Origin: Paramyrothecium sp. XJ0827 | Lineage: Eukaryota > Ascomycota > Sordariomycetes > Hypocreales > Stachybotryaceae | Length of the DNA: 64,000 nucleotides | NCBI GenBank assembly: GCA_020881915.1 | Contig: JAJFPB010000005.1 | Span: forward strand, 3,348,001 to 3,412,000 | Reading direction: 5' to 3' | Shown: positions 1 through 12,165 of the stretch, piece by piece | How the letters are laid out: each line of letters begins with the position of its first letter | Position numbering within the stretch: the stretch's first letter is position 1 | Notes under the pieces: generated by a model | Told to the model about the DNA's origin: nothing | Database searches by the model: none | What the model saw: only the letters and a program-made list of their open reading frames with translations | Position numbers and translations under genes: made by a program

Positions 1-214
1 TTCTTCTTCTTCACGATTGACTCGTGCTACACTGCTGTCTGTCTTTCTGTGTAGAGACCAGGGGAAAGAGAGGGAGAAGAAGCTGCCGCTGCGAAACGAC
101 GAAAGAGACGAAGCCGTTGGAAACGAAACTCGGGACTAGTTGGCCACATCGTCGAGCTCCAGGACGTGACTGAAAGACACTAAGGAACTTTTGTACTGCT
201 TGATTCTGCCCACC

Positions 215-1718
215 ATGCTGGTGTCATCGTCATCGTCGCCGCGGCGCCCGCAGGTGCTGCTGGGCACGTTTGTCCACTCCGCCGGGCCGGCCGAGCTCGA
301 GTTCATGCACGACGCGGCCATCGCGGTGGACCGGCAGGGCAAGATCGCCGCCGTCGAGCGGGACCAGGGCGACGCCGCCGCGGCAAAGGACCGCCTCCTG
401 GAGGCGCTGGGGTGGCGGGCCGAGGACGTCGACGTGCTGGCCTGCGAGCCGGGCCAGTTCTTCTTCCCGGGCTTCATCGGTGAGTAAAAGAAAACGACGG
501 GGCATTGCTGCCCTGTGGGGGAGGGAGACGGACGAGACGAGCTGACCTTTTGCCGCCTCAGATACTCACGTCCACGCCTCGCAGTACCCCAACGTGGGCA
601 TCTTTGGCAAGACGACGCTGCTGGACTGGCTCGACACGTACACGTTCCCGCTCGAGTCCAGCCTCAAGGACCTCGGCAAGGCGCGGCGCGTCTACTCGGC
701 CTGCGTGCGCCGGACGCTCGCCCACGGCACCACGACGGCCGCCTACTACGCCACCATTGACGTGGCCGCCACGAACCTCCTGGCCGACATCTGTCTGGAC
801 CTGGGCCAGCGCGCGTTCGTCGGCCGCGTGTGCATGGACAACCCGGACCTGTGCCCGGACTACTACCGCGACGAGTCCGCCGAGGCCGGCCTGCGGGCCA
901 CCGAGGCGACGGTCGCGCACGTCCGGGCCATCGACCCGGGCTTCGAGCTGGTCTCGCCCATCCTGACGCCGCGGTTCGCGCCCTCGTGCTCCAGCGAGTC
1001 GATGCGCGGGCTGTCGGACATGCAGAGGGAGACGGGGCTGCCCGTGCAGACGCACGTCTCGGAGAACAAGGGCGAGATCGAGCTCGTGGCCGGCATGTTC
1101 CCGGACGCCGCCTCGTACACGGACGTGTACGACCGCCACGGCCTGCTGACGCCCAAGACGATCCTCGCCCACGCCGTGCACCTCTCCGAGGACGAGGCGC
1201 GCCTCATCTCGGAGCGGGGCACCAAGGTGTCGCACTGCCCCTGCAGCAACAGCTCGCTGACCAGCGGCGCCGCGCGCGTCCGCTGGCTGTGGGAGCACGG
1301 CATCGACGTCGGGCTCGGGACCGACATGAGCGGCGGCTACAGCCCGTCCATCCTCGAGGCGGCGCGGCAGGCGGCCCTCGTGAGCCGGCACGTGGCCATG
1401 GCGGGCGACGGCGACGACGGGGCCAAGCTGACGGTCGAGGAGGTGCTGTACCTGGGCACCCGCGGCGGCGCGCGGTGCGTCGGGCTCGAGGCGCGCGTCG
1501 GCGCCTTCGAGGTCGGCATGGACTGGGACGCGCAGCTCGTCGGCATGGGCGGCGTCGACGACGAGGGCCGGCACGAGGGCGGCGCCGCCGAGGGGGGCGT
1601 CGACGTCTTCGGCTGGGAGAGCTGGGACGACCGCATGGCCAAGTGGGTGTACGGCGGCGACGACCGCAACACCAAGAAGGTCTGGGTCAAGGGCCGGCTG
1701 GTGCACTCCAAGAACTAG
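215..1718 (+). CDS. Guanine deaminase (purine catabolism)
   Basis: Two exons, 215-479 and 562-1718, with an 82-nt GT-AG intron (GTGAGT donor); the protein is about 473 aa, normal for the family. The enzyme hydrolyses guanine to xanthine and ammonia and belongs to the amidohydrolase superfamily with one catalytic zinc. The intron splits the Asp codon of the metal-binding signature PGFIDTHVHASQ, and correct splicing restores it with H91 and H93. Further metal or catalytic positions are visible: H253 in QTHVSEN, H292 in LAHAVHL and D343 in GTDMSGG. The start is the ATG at 215 in a good context (CCACCATG); the open frame upstream has no other ATG. The C-terminal 70 residues are Gly/Asp-rich with a loop (GGVDDEGRHEGGAAEGG) that looks like a lineage insertion. 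No targeting signal is evident, so it is probably cytosolic. It converges with the bZIP-like gene. Confidence 0.95.
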
Positions 1719-2730
1719 CCCGGGGGGGGGGGGAAACATATTCGTTGATTTGATTATGGGGAAACACCAGGGGCGGACTCAAGGGAAGGGAGATGGGGGA
1801 GCGTATAGGACAGAGACAGCAGCAGCGGGCATTTGTACCATACATCTTTTTGGGCGAGTTGGACCGAAGGGGGCGTCTTCGCCGAGTTGCGTCTTTCCGA
1901 GGCAGATTGGCAGCCATCGCCGGCCTCTTTATGATTAGAGAAACAGGAACTTTTTGTAGACATACAGGTGCAGGGCGTCACGGCGCAGGAAAAAAAGGGG
2001 GTTACTAGCTAGGTCGTGGTACAGCACAGGGTTGAATCCATCTCTGTTGTCTTTTTCATGCACACCTTGTTCCCAATGATTATGAATGCTCGATTGCTGG
2101 TAAGTAAGTTTTGAAATCCGTGATTGGACTCGTTCAGAAGAGTAGCAAAAGCCAAGATGTCTGCTATCAAAGGGGGGACGAAGCCATATGCCATATGCGG
2201 ACCCCATCGCGTCCTCCCAACAGACAAAGGACGAGCACAGGTCATAGCGCCCCAACTCTCTCCGCCACACCAGTTACTGTACTTTTCCTTGTCTCTCGTG
2301 TAAACCAAATCAAGTTGAACTCCTGATTTCCTTCAAGAATGCAGAACAATCGCTTCAAACCCGCATTGATCCACCAGTCTGGAATCATGGTGCTTTGTCC
2401 TTCCCAGACTGCGGTAGCCCCTTTCCCAAGTACACAAAAAACGCCCCCTAAAATCAACAACGATCAAGCTCTCCGAGTGAGCCAAACACACCACCCGGTC
2501 CTCGCAGCAAGGGTATCATCATGAATGACAAAAAGGAAAGAAATCTTTCGAGACATGCAAGCAGAGGTCGCCATCTCACACAATAGAAAATCTAGATCAG
2601 ACGAACCAAGTGGTTAGTGCCTGGTCAGGGGCTAAGAAGTTCGGTGAGATGGACGGAGAGCAGTGAAGCATCGCTGTCTCTCAGCTCGCCAGAGCTCTTC
2701 TGCTGCAAGAGGGTCTCTCCCTGGGACTTA
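1719..2730. other. Convergent 3' spacer, no gene seen
   Basis: About 1 kb between the stop codons of the guanine deaminase and the bZIP-like gene. It starts with a G homopolymer just after the deaminase stop (about 1722-1733). Only short open frames without codon bias or recognisable domains occur. It probably holds both 3' UTRs. Confidence 0.6.
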
Positions 2731-3639
2731 CTATTCATACTGAGGCTCGTCAGCCTCCTCCGGCTCCGGCGACGGGCTGTTCTGGCGCCGCCTCTTCGCC
2801 GCGCCGCCCCTCGCCGAGCTCGCCGCCCTCTTCTTCGCCTCCTCCTTCTTCTTCTCCTCGGCGTGCCGGGCGTCCACCTCGGCCACGCGCGCCTTGACCT
2901 CCGCCGTCATGGCCTCCTTGACAGCCTCCGGGACTGTCCCGTCGTTCCACTCGTCCGGGTGGCCCCCGAGCAGAGTGACCTTGAGCCTCAGCCAGGCGCA
3001 CTCGGCCGCCTTCTCGTTGAGCAGGGCCCGCGCGTTGCCCAGCGCCTCGAGGCGCACCTGCCTGCTCTTCTTGGCCGCCATGTTGTTGCGGTCCCGCTCC
3101 ACGGCCTGGTTCTCCGCCGCGATGGCGTTGTTCTGGTCCTCCAGCTCGCGCCGGGCGGCGCCCTCGATGCCGTCCGGCAGCACGACCCACTCGCGCGCAC
3201 GTGGCTTCGGCGGCAGTGCTGGGATCCGGGACCGGGGCAGGGCGGGAGGGTTGGCGGCTTGGTACTCGAGCTCCCGGGTCAGGATCTTCTTGAGGATCCT
3301 GAGCTCTGCGTCGGTAGCGTGAGGCAGAGGGTTGAGAAGGGCCTCGTGAAGCGGGAACCCGCCGACACGGAGCTCACGCAGCGCAGGAGGAGTAGACCGG
3401 ACGGTGGATGATCCATTCTGGCGCCGAGATTGTGCAGGAGAATAAGCCGGTTGCAGAGAGATACCAATGCCAGTGAAGACGGGAAGATAGCTGCCAACCG
3501 AGGCGGTCTTCGGGTCATCAGAGATGTCTGACACGTCCACCATGCTTCTTCCTTCGGTTTCTGTCTCATGCGACACGTCTGGCATACTTTTTCCAGGAGA
3601 CTCTGGGCTCGGTATTGGACTCTCGAGCGAAGGAGACAT
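2731..3639 (-). CDS. Small bZIP-like nuclear protein, function unknown
   Basis: Single-exon frame of 302 aa starting at the ATG at 3639. The N-terminal third is Ser/Pro-rich and disordered. Around residues 185-215 it carries a basic stretch, RDRNNMAAKKSRQVR, matching the bZIP basic-region signature N-x2-A-A-x2-S-R. A helical segment with spaced leucines follows (LEALGNARALLNEKAAECAWLRLK), a short and imperfect zipper. The tail is a Lys/Glu/Ala-rich coiled coil, a basic cluster (AAKRRRQ, a likely nuclear localisation signal) and an acidic end. I infer a nuclear DNA-binding protein but cannot assign a pathway; the zipper is weak enough that dimerisation is uncertain. The region upstream (3640 onward) is its likely promoter. 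Confidence 0.75.
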   Translation of the reverse strand: MSPSLESPIPSPESPGKSMPDVSHETETEGRSMVDVSDISDDPKTASVGSYLPVFTGIGISLQPAYSPAQSRRQNGSSTVRSTPPALRELRVGGFPLHEALLNPLPHATDAELRILKKILTRELEYQAANPPALPRSRIPALPPKPRAREWVVLPDGIEGAARRELEDQNNAIAAENQAVERDRNNMAAKKSRQVRLEALGNARALLNEKAAECAWLRLKVTLLGGHPDEWNDGTVPEAVKEAMTAEVKARVAEVDARHAEEKKKEEAKKRAASSARGGAAKRRRQNSPSPEPEEADEPQYE

Positions 3640-5103
3640 CTTGATTGCTCTTGTCTCCTGCCTCTTGTTATACTCCCTCCTGTCACAGGCTTTGCCACAA
3701 TGGCAAATAGGACGAGCTTGATTGTGGTGTGCACTATCAGATTAGTGTCTTCAACAGAATCGGATGGTCTGATGTGGGCAAAGCGGTGGGAGATATTACA
3801 GAGTCATGGGGCGAGAGGGGAAACAAGGTACGAGGGAAGCAGGAATCTGATTCTCTTTGCAGAAAATCACGAGGAAAACCATGACGGTGCAGTGGGAAGG
3901 GAAGGGGTTATGTTCGAGCAGGCTGACCCCCCCGATTTACTGCATGATGCTGCCAGTGTGGTGATTCCCTGGACATACCTGGAGCTTGATACGGTGGCCC
4001 GCGAAACAAGCAACCACCTGTCTGTAAGTCGTGTAGCAGAGAGTATGATGATGACCTGGTGATCCTGAGTCACGGTTGTCGTCCGTATAGAAGCCACGAG
4101 GGTTTGCATAAGTCAGTCGTTGATCGTAAGACGGTTGACAAAGGCGCAAGTCGGCGAGTACGTGAATGGGGCAAGCAAGCGAAAGGAGGATTCACAGAGC
4201 CGCACAGCTTATATACCCCAGGCAGACGGGAGGAGAAGAAAATGCCGTCAAGTCAAGCGCCAGACACGACGGCCCCGGAGCGGCGGGCTGCGAACAGCTG
4301 GCCGGCACCACGCAACGGCCAGTGAATCACTATTGTTGCCTACCTTAAGGTACCTTACCTTATGCCACCCGGCTTCTCTGTTTGGCATTCCTTACTATTG
4401 TCCGTCCGGCTTGAGCACCGCAGCGCCATGGAAACGCCTCATTGCTGGCGAGCAAATTGATTGCGGGTTAGCGGTGCTCATCGGCATGAATGTTTGCCAT
4501 GCTGTCATGTTGGAGGCGGAATGAATGAACAGGTCCTCGTAGCCAAAGCCGACGGCAAAGAAGATAACGCTGGCCCAGATCAAACCTTTTCTTGTTTGCA
4601 TCCAGGCAATGCATTATCTCGTTGCAGGGCATGTTTCTTCCTCCGCAGGAATTGCGCATCTCCACCCACCGGAAGTGCTGCTCTCTTACTGGACCACATC
4701 TGCTTGCTTATATACTTTGACGGCCAATATCATAAGTTTCTCATACATGTATGTTTATCCCTCTCGTTACCTGTTTATCTAGCCTGCCCTATCTGTCGTT
4801 GAGTTGTCATAGATGTGCTCCTGGTCAAGGCCAAGCCATCCCGTTCCCAAAGGTATCATCCAAAAATAAGACAATGTCAAACGCCTCGGTAAATCTTACA
4901 CAATGCTAGATCCTTCACTCCCCAAACACATTACCGTGTCGCAATATTGCAGACTTGTTCCGTTTCGCCTTGCATAACCAGTACGCTGTTCCACTTTCGC
5001 CCGTCGCATCTTCTCTCCACACGTGCCCATCTCTGTGGAGGCAAATGTAGCCCTTTTTATTTTTCCTTTCTCTTTTTTCTTTTGCGCCACTTCGTAAGTC
5101 GTG
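3640..5103. other. Spacer upstream of the bZIP-like gene, no gene seen
   Basis: About 1.46 kb between the start of the bZIP-like gene and the end of xlnR. It contains a small cluster of ACCTT/AAGGT pentamers near 4340-4365 and no credible open frame. It should hold the bZIP-like promoter and the xlnR 3' UTR. Confidence 0.55.
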
Positions 5104-8058
5104 TTATAGAGCCAAGCCAGTCCCATCGCCAGTCCACCGATATAACGCCAGTAGCTCGCGTCGACGCTGATGCTGCTCACCTAGGTCCTCGGGAACGCGC
5201 CCACGCACCTGCGCAAGGGCACTTCGCATGACCTTGCTGAATTTTCGCTGTCGAACCAGTCAGCCTGCTGCCAGCGGAAGAAGAAGTCTTCAGTGGTTGC
5301 TTACCTGATATTCTGTATTGAGAGTCACCACGCATGCTTCGTGAGCGCGAACAATCGTCTCACACGCTTTGACCACGCTCGGGGAAGCTTCCAATTGTAG
5401 CTTGTCCGCAATCAGAAGCAGCAGGAATGAACCTTGAAGAAGGTAGATGCCAAAGAAGAATGGCATGAACTCCAGCCCAGGGTCAAATTCCAGGATGTGG
5501 TTGATGGCCTCAGCGGCCGACACAGCGTGACTGGTCGCCTCGATGAAGCCCGGTGTCGATATCCAGAGATCGTTGTCATCGATAAGATTGATGGGATCCC
5601 ACTTGCCGGCAAGAAGGATATGCAGCACGTGCATGACGTGCGTACCATATGCTAGGACGATCCGGGTCTGTATATCGCTCTCGGTCAAGCGACTAGAGGC
5701 GTTCGTATGCACAGAGTGCACAGACGGTGTGCCGATGTCGCCTCCAGGCGCGTGGTGCTCGCCATTTTCATTCAAGGTCGCTTCGTTCTTCTCGTCCTGA
5801 GGCTTCGGAAGGTGCTTCTGCTCAAAGCTCTTCAAGCTTTGCTCGTACATTTCCAAGTGCCGGGTGATCTCCGCCGCTTGCATGTCCCATTCGCATGCGG
5901 AGCGGAAATTGACGCCAAACCGTGGATGGTTCCTCGCGTGGTGCAGGTCGACAACCTCGCCGAGGATGGTCATAAGAGGGAGAAAGTACCCGAAGATGCT
6001 GTGGCCTCGACATTCGAATCGCGGCCCGCGAGCTCGCAGATTGTCGGCACGAGCGCCTTCAGGAAGAGAGCCCAAGACATGTGGATCAGTATTGCTCATC
6101 CCCTGGTTTCCGAAGCTACCTCTCTGCCAAGCCGTGTCGTCCATCGGTTGCAACAATCCGTCGCACTCAATGTCGAGAAGGAAAAGAGGACGGTTGTAGC
6201 AAAGGGCCAGGTGCCGGTCAACGATGTAAACGAGCCACCAGATTCGGCGCCTCTCCTCTCGCTCCTCCTCTGTGACAAAATCGGGATTGCTTCTGAAAAG
6301 GTCGTTCTCATCCGCACCGTCCTCGTCGACAACATTTCCGTCATCTCTCATCGGGGGTCTGCTTGGCGGAAGCTCGCGACCCAGCTTGAGTTCTCGTGCG
6401 AGAGACCATGCAGCGTTCCACCATCTTAGGCTAGCGCCCTTATACTCGCTTGCGGACACGACGGTGGCGAGGTGGATGTAGGTGACCACGTCGTCCAAAT
6501 TTCCTGCAGCACCGAACGGTCCATACTCGCCCGTCAAAGCATCCATGCTGATGCTGCCTGGCAGAGCAACACCCAGCCCGCCTAGCGAGACGCCATCGCC
6601 GACCGGGCTGATGGCTGGAGATGCCTCACCGGATGGATTATGGATGAGAGGTTTCAAAAGGCCGACCGTTAGCTCCAAGAGCCTCTGGCAGATCTTACCC
6701 CTGGCGGAAGGGGCACTGGTCACGAAGGGCGCGTCACTCGTTTGCGCCGCCACCCAGAGCATACTTGCAAGAAGTGCTGGCTGACATCGGCGGGGTTTGG
6801 TAGGGTGCAAGAACGCTCGTTTTCGGAATACAAATCCCAAAACAAATGGTGACATCGGATGCATTTGTGCTGACGACGAGGATGCAAAGTAAAGGTCCAC
6901 AAGATCGCATGCTAGGGATATAGGTATGATGTTCCCCAGATGAGGTAGTAGTGGCTCCAGAACAGGATAGCGAAGGTTAGCTGGTGGAGGGCCCGGTTGC
7001 GTGAGATGCGCCTGGAACTGGGTAGGTGGCGAGGCCATCGGGACACCCCAGCCTGGAGACGTTGGACCGGGAGCCGCATGGTAGCCGCGTAATGGACTGC
7101 TGCCCATTCTAAATGCAGGCCCGGCGTTATAGTTTGTGGGACTTTGTGCCGAAAGGCCGTAAGGCAAATCCGGGTAGGGTGTCATGCCGGAGCCGCTCTC
7201 ATAAGGTTGATGTCCGTTGAGCAGCTGGCTGTCCAGGACAGGTCGATCGTACCCCTGTGCGATGGTTCCATATCCGTTTAGATCGAGGCCCGACGAATTC
7301 ACCAGTTGGCTTCGTTCGACTACCGAGTCCGCTCCGAGATGTTGTCCCGTCAGTTCGCCGAGGGCGTCCAAAGCTTCTGGGTCTTGGCTCTGTCGAGAAT
7401 GTTCATCGCCGAGGTCGCCGATCGTCTTATCGTCTAAGCCGTGGTTTTGGTCCACAACCATCTGTTGCATCTTCTTGCCAGCCTTGGGGGCTTCGTGTTG
7501 CTTCTCTGCTGGCTGAATGTTTTCTGGCCCTGTTCCATCCGACTGCTGGCCATTGGGTGTTGACGCCGCCGCTTGTGCAGCTGCTTGTTGTGCGAGGTCC
7601 TTCCGAGATGCTTTCCCGCGCTTCTTGCGTTCGCGGATATACTCGCAGCCGAGCCCAAACTCTGTCGTGGGTTAGTTGATTACACAACAGGCCAGATCGG
7701 GTTCCACGCTACCTATGCAATGAGCGCAGGGGAGCTGCCCGTCGCATTTTGTGCGAAGCTGGTTACACTGATCACAGGCACGACTAATTCTCCTCCTCAC
7801 GGGGCCAGACGTTCCCGAGGACCTTCCGGGCACATAAGGGTGTTGCCTATGTTTATGCGCATGTGCGTTGTTGATGGCGTGTGCGTTTGCGTTCCCGGCA
7901 TGTTGTTGTAGCTGGTGCAACGAGTAGGGCTGGGCTGGCCCGAGGGGGTCGAGCCCATTGGCGTGCATGTGTGCTTGAGGGAGATGGTTGCTGGACATGA
8001 GGGTGGTCTGAGGAATATTGTGATATGGAGAGAAGCGGTGGAGCGGATTGGATAACAT
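5104..8058 (-). CDS. xlnR: XlnR/XYR1 xylanolytic transcriptional activator
   Basis: Three exons on the minus strand: 8058-7713, 7661-5305 and 5247-5104, with introns of 51 and 57 nt; about 948 aa, close to the ~940 aa of Trichoderma XYR1. The protein is the Zn2Cys6 master activator of xylanase, cellulase and D-xylose genes. The zinc cluster has C95, C98, C105, C111, C114 and C121 in [11 protein letters not shown]...[13 protein letters not shown]; the first intron splits the Glu of CIEFG, exactly in the cluster. The fungal_trans middle region includes [12 protein letters not shown] (about residue 527). The C-terminal regulatory part has HAVSAAEAI (V829, A832) and, after the last intron, ends [14 protein letters not shown], as in known orthologues. 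The start at 8058 ([12 protein letters not shown]) agrees with the family start; the in-frame extension upstream lacks ATG. An unusually long spacer lies upstream. Confidence 0.96.
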
Positions 8059-10659
8059 GATGTCGACGAGATCGAAAGCTGTGCTGTAGTTTCTTTGTCG
8101 CCGAGGCTTGATACTGAGAGCAATGGAGCAGCCGCTGATCAACTGGTAACGTCTTCCTTCTTACAACATGGAGAACTTGTGGAGAAAGAACCTGGATTCA
8201 AGGGGCAGTGAGCAGTCCTGCCTGGCAGCACCGAGCAAGGTGAGCTAGGCGATCACTTCGCAGGAAAGTGCGGAGAAGGGGATATATCTATGTCCCGTGA
8301 TTGAGTAGAACAGTGGGATCTGGGCTCGAGTGGGAACTGGACAGGGAATGTCAGCGGTCTGGCCCAGAATGAAGGCACGGTTTGTGGGGAAGAATGGGGA
8401 AGGCAGGGGGTGGGATGAGCAGGATGAAGGGTCGACCATGTCCAGCACACACGATCAAGCCATGGCGTAGAGGAGGCAGAAGAACGGAAGCCAGCACGCG
8501 GCACGGCTTTGAACAAAGATAGGTGGCGGAAGTGGTGTGGAAGAGACCGAGTGGCTCTACGGGCGTAGTGGTCCGGGGGGAGGGGTGTGATGATCAAGGT
8601 GAGTGAAGATGTGTGATCGGCCAGACCAAGCGAGTGTGGAGGATGGGGAAGAGACGTAGTCTGCAGGCCAATGGTGACAGGGAATGTCTCGATGTTACTG
8701 ACCAGTCTCCTCTCGGGCCTGTTTGCGTTGTGAAAGCCAAGGCGGTCGATCCTGTGCTTGACTACCGGTAGTCAAACATATGGCGGCAGGTGGTTAGCCT
8801 GGGATGTCAGGTCCCTTAGATGCGCAGAGGTGCGTTCCTTGCTCGTAGCGGAAGCCGAACTAGCGCAGAGCCGTGCTCCTAGGATTGGCAGACTCGGACT
8901 TGAAAGACGTTGCGGGATTCAACTGGAGGCGTGGTTCAAGTACGGGGGCTGCTTCCGAAATAATGAAGGCTCAACGAAGTCTTAGCCACGGTATTATCAG
9001 CAGCGCCCTCCGTCAATGCAATAAGCAAGGCTGCAACCAGGTGCTGAGAAGGCCGCTGCTTCAGCTTGCCAAAGAGCTCAGGGACTTCCCAGGATTGGGG
9101 GGGGATGGAACATACGTCGTCTGGTTTGCAATATAAGTTGGCATAGAACGGAGACGGCGAGTGGATGTCAAGGAGGGCCGGGGGGGCTCGTGACTGGCCA
9201 CTGAAAAGGTCCGGCACGAAAAGAGTCTAGCATAATAGTTAGTCGGCAATGAGGATTTATTCGGTTGGGAGCAAGCATTGGAGACTAGACTAATGGTCAC
9301 GGAGGAAATGAGAGAAAACACTCCACCGAGACTGGATACCCTGCCGATGCGGAGGTGGAGATGGGGCGGGGCCCGTAATGGGTTGCAATGCGCTGCATCC
9401 ACGCAACCTGTACCAAAGAGAAGGGCAGCTAAACCCCTGGCGAGTTTTGGCGACGACCCACGTCAAGGTAGTCACAAGAACCGTGGCCGCGTTTTGAGCT
9501 TATGAGCAACCTCGGCCACCCAAAATCCTGGCCCAGACCCCCCGTTCGTGGATGACTCTTAGGTAACGACCCTCAACAAGCCACCTCGCGAAGCCCGTGG
9601 CTGGGCTAAGGCAGGCTTCACCAAGCAATTAATCAGACTACCAAGGCCGTGCTATTGTTGGCCGTATGGTCCTCCTGGGTGGGCCTAGCGCCCAGTCGTT
9701 CTCGTCCCCGACAATGGCCTGGGCACCATACAATACCCAAGGCTACGGGCTCATCCCCCATACATCTGTGCAGGGGTCAGAATCGACGTGTAATACGGGT
9801 TGCGATCTAGGTAACGTCAATGTCCTGTTCGGGGTCTGCGTCAGAGCTCGAATGCTACTCTTCGCCAAACGACAGGACGGGTCTAGCCCAAACGGTTGAG
9901 TCGTTGAAGTGACAAAGGAACGATGAGTGGCGCACAAGGCTGGGCGCCACTCCCAGCGCCGTGCTGCACATGGGCATGGGCCCCTCGCTTGACCGTCAGG
10001 AGCCGATGGTGTCTGCGTCGGTTGGTGCAGCGGTTCTCAGCGGCCATCGGCTGGTCGGAATGACCCGAGAAGGGTAGGCATTGTGCGGGATGATTGTACC
10101 CTCCATCATGAGCTTTGATCCTCATTGCTCGAGCGCACTTGTTGCTCACCTTACGGCGATCGCCAACACTACAGTTTTGAGCGATGCATATCATGACGAA
10201 ACCAGGTAGAAAAGAGCAGGTGAGGGAAGGGATCATCAACCTTGGGAAGCGTAACGCTCTCAGCAAATGGATATTCAGGCACCTACTTGCCCACAGTGAT
10301 AATGCCGCTCAATATGGACAGTCGAAGCCGGGTATGAATTTTGCGTTGTGCATGCCGGCTGCCTCTCCTTCTCTACCTCGTCCCGCTCAGGTCCCAGGAT
10401 TGAAAGCAAGGTATCCAACCGCGACTCGCGAGTTGCTGGGTGTCACACAGGGGACATGCTCGCAGACGCTCCTGGTTTGCATGGGGTGTCCTGCAGCATG
10501 CAGGCAAGGAGGCCGACCATCAAACCAGCTGGTTGTAGGACGATGCCGGACGTACGGCAAGGTGAGAGGAAGTGGCAGAGTATGTGGACTGCCAAGGTAG
10601 ACAAGGTAAGACAGGCGAGGCAGCAAGCTAAGCTTATTAGGTATCCTGGGTAGAGCCCA

Positions 10660-10722
10660 GGATAAGTCAGGCAAGGTCAGGCAAGGTGCCTAAGTAAGGT
10701 AAGGTAAGGTAAGGTAGGTAAG
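10660..10722. repeat. AAGGT/AGGTC pentanucleotide repeat cluster
   Basis: Imperfect pentamers (AGGTCAGGCA) lead into about five near-perfect tandem TAAGG units at roughly 10694-10718. The same motif recurs in several other spacers of the window. Confidence 0.85.
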
Positions 10723-12005
10723 CAAAGGGTGGGAGCGAAGACTCGAGATGTGCTTCCTGCAGATACATGATGCGGAGGTGGTCAAGAGGAAGTCGCGAGG
10801 CAGTTCGGAAGCTGTGGTATGGTGCCATGAAGTTGGCATGGCCCGCACTTACCTCGGTGATATGAACTCACTAGATTGTATCAACGGGGAGAGAAGGTGA
10901 GGTGTTCCAGAGCACCTTCAGTATTGTGGGTGCCTTTGTTTAAGACGGAGAAACAAATCCATACATGATGTGCTAAGGTAGGCTGGGGAAACGTCAAAAA
11001 GCAGCGTCGTCCTGGGCACGGCGCAACAGATCTCGCCCACTCAGGTGCAGGTCTAGTCTACCTGCTTAACTCGCCGGGGTTGGTTACATTTCCTGTCATG
11101 AACAGCCGAACAGATTCTGGAGTACCTCATGCAGGCATGGAGATGCCCAACATGCATGAGCGCTGAATGCACTTATGCTCTCTGCATGCCAGTTGAAAGG
11201 GGGCACGTCGTGATGGCAGCATGCGCGAAGTGGAGCAGCGCTTACCTTGGAAACCGACTCATCGTTACCTCACTTCTACCTGAAGTGAAGACCAAATGGA
11301 CAAGTCTGGTGCAGGTACTTGCTCCCACTCTTCTGTTGCTTGCACGAACTGCCTGCGAGAAGTTTCGCGCTAATAACCTCATGTACCGCATTCTACTGCA
11401 CGACTTATGCGCCAGGTACCTCATGCGCCTGTGCCTTACGGCGTGCTACGTGGAGATGCACGTTAGTCTTACCGATTTGGGGAGTGAGGTACTTGATACC
11501 CCACATCTTTTTTTTTTCTTCCTCCTGTTTCCTTGGTAGGACTTCTTGGTCACTCGGAGATGAGATGAGATGAGACGGCCCAAAGCCAGTACCACCTAAA
11601 TCCCGTTGCTCCTCCTTCCTTCCCCTCCTCATCTTCGTTGCCCTTCCTCTGCTTCGGCCGCCAGTGCTTCATCTCGAGCTACGGTCCAGGGCCAGGTCCT
11701 GGTTGAGGGTCCATATACCCTTGTCGAATGGCCTTGCCGTCAGCGGCTCCCGATGGTATGAGAGAGCGTTTCTCTAGCCTCGGGCAAGTTATGAATGGGG
11801 TTACCAGTCCCCATACCTACATTCTAGCTTGGCAGCTGTACCCACCACATTCTCATCCGCACGAATCTCCAAGCGCCATTGTCTCCATCGCATTTTCCCT
11901 CTAGAACGCTTTCTCTTTTTTTTTTCCCCCCCTTCTCTTCCCCTCTTCTTTTCCCCGCATCCCATCTCACACCTCACCTATCGACAGAGTCAAAACCGGA
12001 GCGCG

Positions 12006-12165
12006 AACTATAGATGTACAAATAAATATAAAATAAGCAGCAGCTTTTACTACAAATAGATCTCTAAAATTATAATTAAAAAAAACTTTTTAAAAATAGA
12101 ATAATTAAATCAATCTTATTTAATAATTATTGTATTTTCCTTATTTTCCCCTTAAATTTCCTAAG
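12006..12165. other. Short AT-rich island
   Basis: About 160 bp made almost only of A and T (for example AAATTATAATTAAAAAAAA and AATAATTAAATCAATC), abruptly bordered by normal-composition DNA. It follows a C/T-rich tract. Composition this skewed is unique in the window and could be the remnant of a RIP-mutated transposon, but no terminal repeats or coding remnants are visible. Confidence 0.6.

Noticed and set aside
558..1753. Long open frames opposite and beside the guanine deaminase exon 2 (for example 558-1739 minus, 830-1753 plus)
   Set aside because: GC-rich codon bias of the real gene keeps the other frames open; their translations are Arg/Ala/Gly-rich without domains.
9604..9609. GGCTAA hexamer (XlnR-site-like) upstream of xlnR
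   Set aside because: A single hexamer is expected by chance in several kilobases; no cluster is seen, so autoregulation cannot be claimed.
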